From JANRKB01 sp033763695 (GTDB taxonomy: Bacteria; Planctomycetota; Phycisphaerae; Phycisphaerales; UBA1924), in contig JANRKB010000009.1 of the NCBI GenBank assembly GCA_033763695.1, forward strand, positions 1 to 56,379: a DNA stretch of 56,379 bases. The letters are read 5' to 3'. Below the pieces are notes generated by a model that was given only the letters and a program-made list of their open reading frames with translations, was not told the DNA's origin and did not search any database. Shown here one piece after another: positions 49,319 to 56,379 of the stretch. Both the position numbers and the translations under genes were made by a program. Numbering within the stretch: the first letter of the stretch is position 1; the number at the start of each line of letters is the position of its first letter.

Positions 49319-51013
49319 TCAACTCTGGCTCGCGCACCACGCCCGCCACTGTTCGCGGATGGCGACTTCGAAGCGTTGCGCGAAGCCGTTGGCATCGCAA
49401 AGCGGTGACGACTGCATCGTGGCGCGGAGTTGCGAACGCAGCGTGCGGCGGCGCGTCCCATCGGCAGCGAGAGCGATCGCCGCGGCAACGAAGGCGTCAT
49501 CGGTGTCGGCGGCGAGGTCGGCCAGGCCGACCGCGGAGAGGAGCGACAGCCCGACGCGCGAGGCGTGCGCGACGCCGACGCGTGAAATCACGGGCACGCC
49601 CATCCACATCGCTTCGCAGGTGGTGGTGGTGCCGTGGTATGGGAAGGTGTCGAGGGCGATGTCGATGCGGGCGTACGCGTCGAGGTGCGACGTGATTGAG
49701 GCAATGCGTCCGAGCAAATCGATACGGGTGGGGTCGACACCCAGCGCGACGAACTTGGATCGAACGATGGCAGCGAACTCGTGGTCGCCGAGCGCTTCGC
49801 TCTTGAGAATCAGGCGGGAGTCCGGCATTTGCCGGAGCACACGCGTCCACAGCGCGATGATCGTGTCGTTGAGCTTGATCGGGCTGTTGAATGAGCCGAA
49901 CGTGACGTGGCCCGCGGCATCGCTCGGGCATGGTGCCGTCGGCCCGGCGTGCTCGGGTGGCTGATAGCACAGGAAGCACGGGTCCAAGCGCACGAGTCGC
50001 TCGGTCGCGCGGCTTTCGGCCCCGGCTGGATCGGTGTACGCGTCGACGAGGCGGAACTGGATCGCATCAAGTCCGGAGGTGTTCGCGTAGCCCAGGTATG
50101 TGCCTTGCACCGGGGCCGGACGCAGGTGCATCGCGGGCAGGCCTGTGCCGCTGCTGTGCCCGGCAAGGTCGATGAGGACATCGACGCCCGCCTTGCGGAC
50201 CGCCGCGGCGACATTGGGAGGTGGTTGCTCGGGAAGGTGAACAAACTCGTCGGCCAGCGTGCGGAACTGCTGGGTCAGTTGATCAACGACTGGAATGGTG
50301 TGGATGCACACCACGCGGACGCGGGTGCGATCGAGCGATCGCAGCAGCGGCAGCAGAAAGAACGCGCACGAGTGCGTGCGGAAGTCGGGGCTGAGCAGGC
50401 CGAGTGTGATGCGCCGTTCAGGGTCGGGTGTGTTGGGATACTTCACCGGACGCTGCGGCAGAAGCGTGCGCATCGCCTTCCCATATTGCGTGTGAATGGC
50501 GAAGGAGTGTGCGGGATCAAGCCCGGGCACATAGTTGCTGCACCATGCCTGACGCGCGAGCAGCACGCGATTGAGCGGGAAGCGTGCGACGCCCTCGTCG
50601 AAGACCTTGACGCTCTCGTCGAAGCGGAGCAGGTTCATCAGGATCGCGGCCTCGCCAGCGATCGCGTTGGGGTCCGTTGGATCCTGGCGGCGCAGTTCGC
50701 GGATCTGTTCCAGCGCTTCGGTGTTGCGGCGGACCGCCTCAAGCATCATGAACAAGCCGCGTCGCTTGGGCAGGTCGTGTGGGACGAGTTCCACGGCCCG
50801 GCGGGCGTGGGCGATTGCGTCGTTCATCGGAGCAAAGTCGCCGCTGGTGCGGATCAATCCGCTCAGGACGGTCGCGTACTCCATCTGGACTTCGGCATCG
50901 TTCTGGTAGTCGTCGAGGCGAGCCTTCAGGGCGTCGCGCGCGTCCGCGTAGCGTCCCTCGGCCTGAAGGGCGCGGGACGCGGCGAGCAGGGCAGAACGAT
51001 CGGCGGTGCTCAT
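49319..51013 (-). CDS. O-GlcNAc transferase-like (GT41) protein with N-terminal TPRs
   Basis: A 564-residue protein. TPR repeats occupy about 1-150 (LQAEGRYADARDALKARLDDYQNDAEVQMEYATVL, LRFDESVKVFDEGVARFPLN). The GT41 catalytic region follows: RRITLGLLSPDFRTHSCAFFL, DVLIDLAGHSSGTGLPAM, GYANTSGLDAIQFRL, TFGSFNSPIKLND, LLGRIASITSHLDAYARIDIALDTFPYHGTTTTCEAMWMGVPVIS. These are the O-linked N-acetylglucosamine transferase/SPINDLY signatures, so it probably glycosylates Ser/Thr of proteins with a nucleotide sugar. The catalytic His lies in TPDFRTHS-like LSPDFRTHS. First gene of the MoxR operon. Confidence 0.92.
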   Translation of the reverse strand: MSTADRSALLAASRALQAEGRYADARDALKARLDDYQNDAEVQMEYATVLSGLIRTSGDFAPMNDAIAHARRAVELVPHDLPKRRGLFMMLEAVRRNTEALEQIRELRRQDPTDPNAIAGEAAILMNLLRFDESVKVFDEGVARFPLNRVLLARQAWCSNYVPGLDPAHSFAIHTQYGKAMRTLLPQRPVKYPNTPDPERRITLGLLSPDFRTHSCAFFLLPLLRSLDRTRVRVVCIHTIPVVDQLTQQFRTLADEFVHLPEQPPPNVAAAVRKAGVDVLIDLAGHSSGTGLPAMHLRPAPVQGTYLGYANTSGLDAIQFRLVDAYTDPAGAESRATERLVRLDPCFLCYQPPEHAGPTAPCPSDAAGHVTFGSFNSPIKLNDTIIALWTRVLRQMPDSRLILKSEALGDHEFAAIVRSKFVALGVDPTRIDLLGRIASITSHLDAYARIDIALDTFPYHGTTTTCEAMWMGVPVISRVGVAHASRVGLSLLSAVGLADLAADTDDAFVAAAIALAADGTRRRTLRSQLRATMQSSPLCDANGFAQRFEVAIREQWRAWCASQS

Positions 51014-51160
51014 GCGAGGCGATGGTACGGCGGTGGTGCCGTCAGCCCCGCAGCATGGGTTCGCGAGCGAGACGGGGCAAAAACAAGCCGACGCACGCGG
51101 CGGGTTCGAGTCGTGCTCGTCCGTCGGTGCGTCTGGTTCTACTCAACGCGGATCGGTGAA

Positions 51161-51241
51161 AGGCCGGGGTGGGATTCGAACCCACGAAGCTTGCGCAACG
51201 GATTTGCAATCCGCTCCATTTGTCCACTCTGGCACCCGGCC
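51161..51241 (-). tRNA. tRNA-Cys (anticodon GCA)
   Basis: Acceptor stem GGCCGGG/CCCGGCC, T arm GTGGG-TTCGAAT-CCCAC, anticodon stem GCGGA/TCCGT with loop TTGCAAA (anticodon GCA, plus-strand 51205-51207). Discriminator is U73, the cysteine identity base. No CCA is encoded. The variable region is 12 bases (51186-51197), much longer than the usual 4-5. Confidence 0.93.
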
Positions 51242-51425
51242 GGGGCAGAGAAACAGAGCATAGGTCGGCAAGGTCGGCCTGTCCGCGCGAACTGACGCGA
51301 CCGCGCGAACTGGCCGGTCCTTGGCATCCAGGTTGTCCGCGTGGGCGGCACTGGCCGATACACTCGGTGTTGGGACGACGACGCCCGTCGCCGGTCCCTT
51401 GCCGGCCGTTGCCGTGGAGCCCCTC

Positions 51426-52571
51426 ATGATCGATTTTGGCCCAGTCCGCATTGGCCCAGTCTGCCGCATGTCGTCGCTCCATCGCGGGGCGGCGTTGGTC
51501 GCGGCGTCGCTGGTGTTGGCGGGCGGGTCGGTGACGGCTCTGGGCAGCGTCGATGATCCGCCGACGCCCAGCGAGGATGCGCAGCGGCAGCCCGCGGAGA
51601 AGCCGGTCGATGGCCGGCCTGATCCAAAGGCCGACCCATCGCTCAACGTGCCGGGCGTGACGAAGGTGCTTGAGGAACAGCAGAAGCGCCCCGATCCCGC
51701 CGCTCCGGTTGCTCCGGTTGGGGCGGGCTCGCCCATGCCGACGATCCCTGCGCCGGTGCCGGGGACGAGCGTGATTCCGGGGCTGAGTCTGAACTCGGTG
51801 GCCATGCCGCGCCGCAAGATGTATCCCGAAGGGACGTTTTTGACGGGCCTGGGCGGAACGATCGTGAAGGCCGCGGGCGGTGAGGCGATTTTCGTGCCCG
51901 ATGGCACGCCCGGCACGCGGCGCGAGCCGCCGATGGTGCTCCTACCGTGCGCGACGCTCGGGCGACTTGAAGGGTCGGCCGAGTCCGCGGCGGGCGTGGT
52001 GGTGAGTGGACAGGTCTTCCTCTATATGGGGCGGCAGTATCTGCTGCCCAACAACTTCACGGTTCGTCGTGCGACGACCGACGCGGCGCCTGCTGCGCCG
52101 GCACCCGCCGCGGGGGCTGCCTCGACTCCCGACGCGTCCAGCCCGAGCGCGGGAGCAGCCGATGTGGCGGATCTCATCCGTGATCTCGACGCCAAGCGCA
52201 GCGAGAAGCGACTGCTGCAACCGGCCAAGGCAGGGGACGCGGCGGGCGAGCCTGCTGCGACGGATGCACGCGTGACGCCGCCGAGCCTTGTGAATGAGGG
52301 CACGCTGATTCACGATCGGCGGGCGCGGTTCACGCGGATCGACGGCGAGCCGGCGATTTCATTTGATGGTGACGCGCAAAGCCCTGCCGAGCCGGCGATG
52401 CTGGTTCTGCGCTGTCGTTCGCTGCAGCGACTCGAGGAAACGATCGCCAAGCGCGGCGAGAACCTGACGCTCTCGGTGAGCGGACGAGTGGTGGTCTACG
52501 GCGGACGCAACTACTTCCTGCCCACGCTCGTGCAGATCGAGCCAGGGTCAGACGTGCGCCCGCTGCAGTGA
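51426..52571 (+). CDS. Exported Pro/Ala-rich hypothetical protein
   Basis: The 381-residue product starts at the ATG at 51426, which has TGGAGCCCCTC upstream; an ATG at 51468 would give a shorter signal peptide. Signal peptide to about residue 39 (ALVAASLVLAGGSVTALG). The body has two similar beta segments: residues about 135-210 (MYPEGTFLTGLGGTIV ... VLLPCATLGRLEG ... VSGQVFLYMGRQYLLPNNF) and 280-375 (NEGTLIHDRRARFTRID ... LVLRCRSLQRLEE ... VSGRVVVYGGRNYFLPTLV), an internal duplication separated by Ala/Pro/Ser-rich linkers. Probably periplasmic. Function unknown. Confidence 0.8.
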   Translation: MIDFGPVRIGPVCRMSSLHRGAALVAASLVLAGGSVTALGSVDDPPTPSEDAQRQPAEKPVDGRPDPKADPSLNVPGVTKVLEEQQKRPDPAAPVAPVGAGSPMPTIPAPVPGTSVIPGLSLNSVAMPRRKMYPEGTFLTGLGGTIVKAAGGEAIFVPDGTPGTRREPPMVLLPCATLGRLEGSAESAAGVVVSGQVFLYMGRQYLLPNNFTVRRATTDAAPAAPAPAAGAASTPDASSPSAGAADVADLIRDLDAKRSEKRLLQPAKAGDAAGEPAATDARVTPPSLVNEGTLIHDRRARFTRIDGEPAISFDGDAQSPAEPAMLVLRCRSLQRLEETIAKRGENLTLSVSGRVVVYGGRNYFLPTLVQIEPGSDVRPLQ

Positions 52572-52585
52572 ACAAGCCCCGATTT

Positions 52586-52609
52586 CGCGAGAACGACCGA
52601 GAACTCGCG
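52586..52609. terminator. Hairpin after the exported protein gene
   Basis: Stem CGCGAG / CTCGCG with loop AACGACCGAGAA, 15 bases after the stop. No T-run. The loop matches the AACGNCCGAGAA motif also found at 19838-19920. Confidence 0.45.
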
Positions 52610-52757
52610 GCCCGGCGTGGCTGGGGGCCGTGGGCTCGCCCCGGGGGCGGGAACCTGCTACAGTTTTCAAGATTCATTGAAAGTTCGCGGGCGGCGTCCA
52701 GGATTCTTTGGGGCTGTCGTGAACGCGAACAGAGTGATTTTCCGTAGAAGACCCTCG

Positions 52758-54806
52758 ATGCCCATCCTGCCCACCATCACCGGCCCCGCCGACGTTCGCA
52801 AGCTCTCGATCGCTCAACTGGGCGAACTGGCGCAGGAGATTCGCGACGCGATCTGCACGCAGGTGAGCCGCACGGGTGGGCACCTCGCGCCCAACCTCGG
52901 CGTGGTCGAGTTGACGCTCGCGCTGCACTATGTCTTCGACTTCGCGCACGATCGCCTGCTGTTTGACGTCGGGCATCAGTGCTATCCGCACAAGCTGATC
53001 ACGGGTCGCTATCCGCATCTGGGCAAGCTCCGCACCCGCGAGGGCATGGCGGGCTTTCCTGAGCCCAGCGAGTCGCCGTATGACCTGTTCCGCGTCGGGC
53101 ACGCGGGCACGGCGATCTCGACCGCGGTCGGCATGGCGCGCGGCGATACGCTGAACAAGGAAGGCTTTGACCCGCAGAGCAATCCCGGCGGGCGACGCGC
53201 CGTGGCGGTGATCGGCGATGCGTCGATCGTCAACGGCGTGGCGATGGAAGGGCTGAATGCCGCGGGCACGCTGCATCGCCAGTTTCTCGTGGTGCTCAAC
53301 GACAACGGCATGTCGATCAGCAAGCCGCAAGGCGCGCTGGCCAAGCAGTTTGATCGCCTGCGTCTGTCGCACACGTACGCCGACTTCAAGAAGCAGGCCA
53401 AGGAAGCGCTTCAGGGCATGCCCGGCGGCGGGCTGGCCGCCAAGGCGTATCACCGCGCCGGCGAAGCCGCCAAGGCCATGATCAGCGACACCGAGGGCTA
53501 CGGCTGGTTCGAGCATTTCGGCCTCAAGGCCGTCGGCCCCGTTGATGGCCATGAACTGGCGTCGCTGGTTGAGTTCATGCGCGAGGCACGTGAGATCAAT
53601 CGTCCGATGGTGCTGCACGTCAAGACCACCAAGGGCAAGGGCTATCCATTCGCGGAGAACGACGCGAGCAAGTTCCACTCGCCCGGCGCGTTCAAGGTGG
53701 TCGGCGATGAAGACAGTGAACTGGTGAGCGAAGGTTGCCGCGTCGAGATCAAGAGCGAAGGACGCTCGTTCACGTCCGCCGTCGGCGACGCCATGGTCGA
53801 GATCATGGAGCGAGATCCGCGGGTGGTCGCGGCGACCGCGGCGATGCCCGACGGCACGGGCGTGAACAAGCTGCTCGCCAAGTTCCCGGATCGCGCATTC
53901 GACACGGGCATCTGCGAGAGTCACGCGCTGGACATGATGGCGGGCTTGGCCAAGACCGGGCGCCGCCCGTTCTTTGCGGTGTATTCGACGTTCCTGCAGA
54001 GGGCGTTCGATCAGGCCTTCCAAGAAGTCGCGCTGCAGGGGCTGGCCGTGCGCTTGCTGCTCGATCGCGCCGGGCTGGTCGGTGGCGACGGCGCAGTGCA
54101 CCATGGATTCTGCGATATCTCGCTGCTGCGCACGCTCCCGGGCGCGGTGATCACCGCGGCGATGGATGAGCCGAGCCTGAAGGCGGCGCTGGAGTTCATG
54201 CGCCAGTACGACGCGGGGCTGAGCGCGCTGCGCTATCCGCGTGATGTGGTGAGTGAGCGACTGACAAGTCAGGTGTGCCCGCCGTTTGTCTTGGGCAAGG
54301 CGCGTTGCCTGACGCCGCGATTTGATGTCGTCGGCACGCCCAAGGATGATCTTCTGGTGCCCGATGTCGCGGTGCTCGCGTTCGGCACGCCGGTGATCAC
54401 GGCACTGGAAGCGGCGGACGTGCTGGGCGATACGCTGCGTGCCGCGATCTACGACGCTCGCTTCGCCAAGCCGGTCGATGCTGATCTGATCGCCGGGTTG
54501 CTGAAGGCTCAGATTCCGATCGTCACAATCGAAGACCACTCCATCGTGGGCGGCTTCGGCTCGGCAGTGCTGGAGACGGCGAGCGAACTGGGGCTGGATG
54601 CATCGCGCATCACGCGCCTGGGCCTGCCGGATCGCTGGGTGATGCAGGACTCGCGGGCCAATCAGTTGGCTGAGGTCGGCCTCGATGCCAAGTCCATCGC
54701 CGGACGACTCATGCACGCGGCCAAGGCTGCACATGATCCGGTTGATGAGGCGATTCGGCGTGCGGCTCATTTGGCCGCGCCACGCTCCAACGCGCCGACC
54801 CGGTGA
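52758..54806 (+). CDS. dxs: 1-deoxy-D-xylulose-5-phosphate synthase
   Basis: A 682-residue thiamine diphosphate enzyme joining pyruvate and glyceraldehyde 3-phosphate, first step of the non-mevalonate isoprenoid pathway. Blocks: GGHLAPNLGVVELTLALH, DVGHQCYPHK (His73), the ThDP motif GDASIVNGVAMEGLN...LNDNGMSIS, VGPVDGH, HVKTTKGKGYP, FDTGICESHALDMMAGLA (catalytic Glu387) and DRAGLVGGDGAVHHG. Two motif changes are visible: GDG reads GDA, and GIAEQHA reads GICESHA. All residues for ThDP binding otherwise present. A TGCTACAGT promoter-like sequence lies at 52656-52664. The ATG at 52758 was chosen at MPILPTITGP; codons upstream carry no similarity. Confidence 0.95.
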   Translation: MPILPTITGPADVRKLSIAQLGELAQEIRDAICTQVSRTGGHLAPNLGVVELTLALHYVFDFAHDRLLFDVGHQCYPHKLITGRYPHLGKLRTREGMAGFPEPSESPYDLFRVGHAGTAISTAVGMARGDTLNKEGFDPQSNPGGRRAVAVIGDASIVNGVAMEGLNAAGTLHRQFLVVLNDNGMSISKPQGALAKQFDRLRLSHTYADFKKQAKEALQGMPGGGLAAKAYHRAGEAAKAMISDTEGYGWFEHFGLKAVGPVDGHELASLVEFMREAREINRPMVLHVKTTKGKGYPFAENDASKFHSPGAFKVVGDEDSELVSEGCRVEIKSEGRSFTSAVGDAMVEIMERDPRVVAATAAMPDGTGVNKLLAKFPDRAFDTGICESHALDMMAGLAKTGRRPFFAVYSTFLQRAFDQAFQEVALQGLAVRLLLDRAGLVGGDGAVHHGFCDISLLRTLPGAVITAAMDEPSLKAALEFMRQYDAGLSALRYPRDVVSERLTSQVCPPFVLGKARCLTPRFDVVGTPKDDLLVPDVAVLAFGTPVITALEAADVLGDTLRAAIYDARFAKPVDADLIAGLLKAQIPIVTIEDHSIVGGFGSAVLETASELGLDASRITRLGLPDRWVMQDSRANQLAEVGLDAKSIAGRLMHAAKAAHDPVDEAIRRAAHLAAPRSNAPTR

Positions 54807-54876
54807 TACCGCTGCTCGACTTTGCGTCCAAGTGATGGAACGTACGCGGACGGAGCGGGTCGAATAGACTCCCGTG

Positions 54877-55761
54877 ATGCCGCGCTCTGTCATGCTGCTG
54901 GTGAATCGCGACAAGCCTGAGGCCAGCGATGCCGCGCGCGAAGTGCGTGCGTTGATCCAGGCCCACGGCACGCTCGTCGCGGAGGATGACGCGTCGTCCG
55001 GGCCGCTGCCGCACGATGCATCGCGTGCCGATCTGGCGATCGTGTTGGGCGGCGATGGCAGCCTGCTTGGCCAGACCAGACGCTGCCTTGCGCTGGCGGG
55101 CAAGCACAAGCCCGCGCTGCTTGGCATCAATCTCGGCAAGCTCGGCTTCATGGCCGAGTTTGACCTGCCGTCGTTTCGCGATCAGGCGAGCGACCTGCTC
55201 AGCGGCCGCCCGCTCTCGCTGCGCGAGCACCCGCTCATCCGTGCCGAGGTCTTTGCGCCCAGCGGCGAGAAGCGATTCGAAGGCTCGGCGATGAATGAGT
55301 GCGTCATTACGGCGGGTCCGCCGTATCGCCTCTTGGAACTCTCGCTCTCGATTGATGGGCAGCCTGGGCCGAAGGTGTCGGGCGATGGCCTGATCATCAG
55401 CACGCCACTGGGTTCGACGGCGTACAACGTGTCGGCGGGCGGCCCGATCATCACGCCGGGCGTGGATGCGGTGACGCTCACGCCGATCGCGGCCCATTCG
55501 CTCTCGTTCCGGCCGATCGTCGTGCCGCTGTCGAGCGTGATCAGCGCGCGTCTCTTGCGTGTGAACGATGAGATCCCCGGCTATGGCACCACGCTGGTGC
55601 TCGACGGGCAGGTGCATCACCTGCTGCACGACGGCGAGATGGTGCACATCAGCCGCGACAGCCACTCGGTCGCGTTTGTGCGCAATCCGGCGAACGAGTA
55701 CTGGCCGACGCTGATCAGCAAGCTGCGCTGGGCGGAGCAGCCGCGCATGCGCAAGCCGTAA
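54877..55761 (+). CDS. nadK: NAD kinase
   Basis: A 294-residue kinase phosphorylating NAD to NADP. Family motifs: GGDGS at residues 58-62 (VLGGDGSLLG), GINLGKLGFMAEF, NECVI, and SGDGLIISTPLGSTAYNVSAGGPI, then LDGQ. Full length. The ATG at 54877 is preceded directly by a GTG (54874), also usable; no strong ribosome site. It follows dxs by 70 bases in the same direction, possibly co-transcribed. Convergent with the amidohydrolase gene. Confidence 0.95.
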   Translation: MPRSVMLLVNRDKPEASDAAREVRALIQAHGTLVAEDDASSGPLPHDASRADLAIVLGGDGSLLGQTRRCLALAGKHKPALLGINLGKLGFMAEFDLPSFRDQASDLLSGRPLSLREHPLIRAEVFAPSGEKRFEGSAMNECVITAGPPYRLLELSLSIDGQPGPKVSGDGLIISTPLGSTAYNVSAGGPIITPGVDAVTLTPIAAHSLSFRPIVVPLSSVISARLLRVNDEIPGYGTTLVLDGQVHHLLHDGEMVHISRDSHSVAFVRNPANEYWPTLISKLRWAEQPRMRKP

Positions 55762-55768
55762 CTGCAAA

Positions 55769-55791
55769 CGGCGCGAAGAGTGCCCGCGCCG
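55769..55791. terminator. Hairpin between convergent nadK and amidohydrolase genes
   Basis: Perfect 7-bp stem CGGCGCG / CGCGCCG with loop AAGAGTGCC, 7 bases after the nadK stop and 8 bases beyond the opposing stop. No T-run on either strand. Confidence 0.4.
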
Positions 55792-55799
55792 CGTGATGA

Positions 55800-56379
55800 T
55801 CAGCGACCGTGCATGACGCCGCATCCGCACTGGCCGGGCGAGCCCATCGTGGGATCAACGCCGCCGCGCATCATGTCGAGCCAGCGTCGACGCATGGGTG
55901 AGAGATCCTCGGAGCCAGGTTTGTCCTTCTCGGCGTCGGGCTTCTCGTCGTGGCGCGGGGCCTTGAGTGCCTTCTGAATCAGGCGTTGGCGCTCGCCGGC
56001 GATGCGCGAGCGCATCGCGGCGTCGTCTTCGAGCGAGAAGAGTCGCCGCCCGTCGACGTACGTTGCCTCGCAGCGGCTGTAGCCCGACATCGGTGGCCCG
56101 GACCAGATCGCGACGTCCGCGTCTTTGCCGACCTTCAGGCTGCCGACGTGATCGTCGATCATGAGTTGCTTCGCGGGATTGAGTGTGACGAACTTCCACG
56201 CGTCTTCGGGCGCGATTTCGCCGTACTTGGTCGCCTTGGCGGCCTCGGTGTTCAGGCGACGCACGAGTTCGTCGGAGTCGGAGTTGTAGCTGACGACCGC
56301 GCCGACCTTGGCCATCAGCGGCGGGCCGCCGGCGATGGCGTCGATCACTTCGAACTTGTACGCCCACCAATCGGCGAAG
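55800..56379 (-). CDS. Amidohydrolase-family protein, C-terminal part (N-terminus beyond window)
   Basis: The last 193 codons of a frame that enters from the right edge. ADWWAYKFEVIDAIAGGPPLMAKVGAVVSYNSDSDELVRRLNTEAAKATKYG and GEIAPEDAWKFVTLNPAKQLMIDDHVGSLKVGKDADVAIWSG are the C-terminal barrel and beta-sandwich return of imidazolonepropionase-like amidohydrolases. The metal-binding N-terminal half is missing from view, so substrate is unknown. After the domain there is an extension rich in Arg, Lys and Asp (RHDEKPDAEKDKPG) ending in GQCGCGVMHGR, an unusual Cys-containing tail. Confidence 0.9.
   Translation of the reverse strand, partial: FADWWAYKFEVIDAIAGGPPLMAKVGAVVSYNSDSDELVRRLNTEAAKATKYGEIAPEDAWKFVTLNPAKQLMIDDHVGSLKVGKDADVAIWSGPPMSGYSRCEATYVDGRRLFSLEDDAAMRSRIAGERQRLIQKALKAPRHDEKPDAEKDKPGSEDLSPMRRRWLDMMRGGVDPTMGSPGQCGCGVMHGR

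Noticed and set aside
52674..55151. Minus-strand open frame of 825 codons opposite dxs and nadK
   Set aside because: Arg/His/Gln-rich antisense shadow; dxs and nadK motifs are complete on the plus strand.

Overview
The window looks like chromosomal DNA of a planctomycete, most likely class Phycisphaerae (inference). It is GC-rich with strong G/C third positions. Eight secreted proteins end in a PEP-CTERM-like tail (a V/IPxPxS stretch, a Gly/Ala/Leu-rich hydrophobic segment, then an Arg cluster), and two secreted proteins end in a paired EF-hand, dockerin-like domain finishing in Gly-Cys. Very long coiled-coil and TPR proteins, ECF sigma factors with unusual membrane partners and a PocR-GAF-PP2C phosphatase fit the same group. 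I see no phage, transposase, CRISPR array or rRNA.

Layout. 1-4.3 kb: a partial CHRD protein, phenylalanine 4-monooxygenase, two related two-TM proteins and a lipoprotein. 4.3-10.3 kb: a long leader with a good promoter, lexA with an intrinsic terminator, a 1136-residue beta-solenoid protein with a C-terminal dockerin-like pair, and a small six-Cys Kazal-like secreted protein. 10.3-15.8 kb: a membrane thioredoxin, a membrane-anchored GspG-like protein, a HAD phosphatase, a deoxyhypusine synthase homologue behind a long repeat hairpin, a DUF4394 protein and greA. 16-21 kb: two paralogous zinc-ribbon membrane proteins, ubiE/menG and a B12-binding-fold protein. 21-25.2 kb: a dockerin-tagged serine hydrolase, an ABC permease with a MarR regulator and two matching operator candidates, and a PEP-CTERM-like protein.

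25.3-33.5 kb: a PAS-LuxR regulator, glutamate dehydrogenase, then a signalling block (ECF sigma factor, putative anti-sigma, secreted TPR protein, PocR-GAF-PP2C phosphatase). 34-36.8 kb: four tandem paralogous PEP-CTERM-like proteins sharing an SHFIHF core motif. 37-39.8 kb: a second ECF sigma factor with a membrane partner, overlapping queE, then queD. 40-42 kb: two more paralogous PEP-CTERM-like proteins. 42-46 kb: a coiled-coil plus Wzz-like fusion, a Cys-rich small protein, an EVE protein and an SDR enzyme. 46-51 kb: a minus-strand operon of OGT-type glycosyltransferase, MoxR ATPase and large lipoprotein. 51-56 kb: tRNA-Cys with a long variable region, an exported protein, dxs, NAD kinase and the C-terminal part of an amidohydrolase.

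Core metabolism and information genes (phhA, lexA, greA, ubiE, gdhA, queE/queD, dxs, nadK) alternate with lineage-specific surface proteins. Convergent gene pairs are usually separated by strong hairpins. All functional calls rest on reading the sequence; no database search was run.
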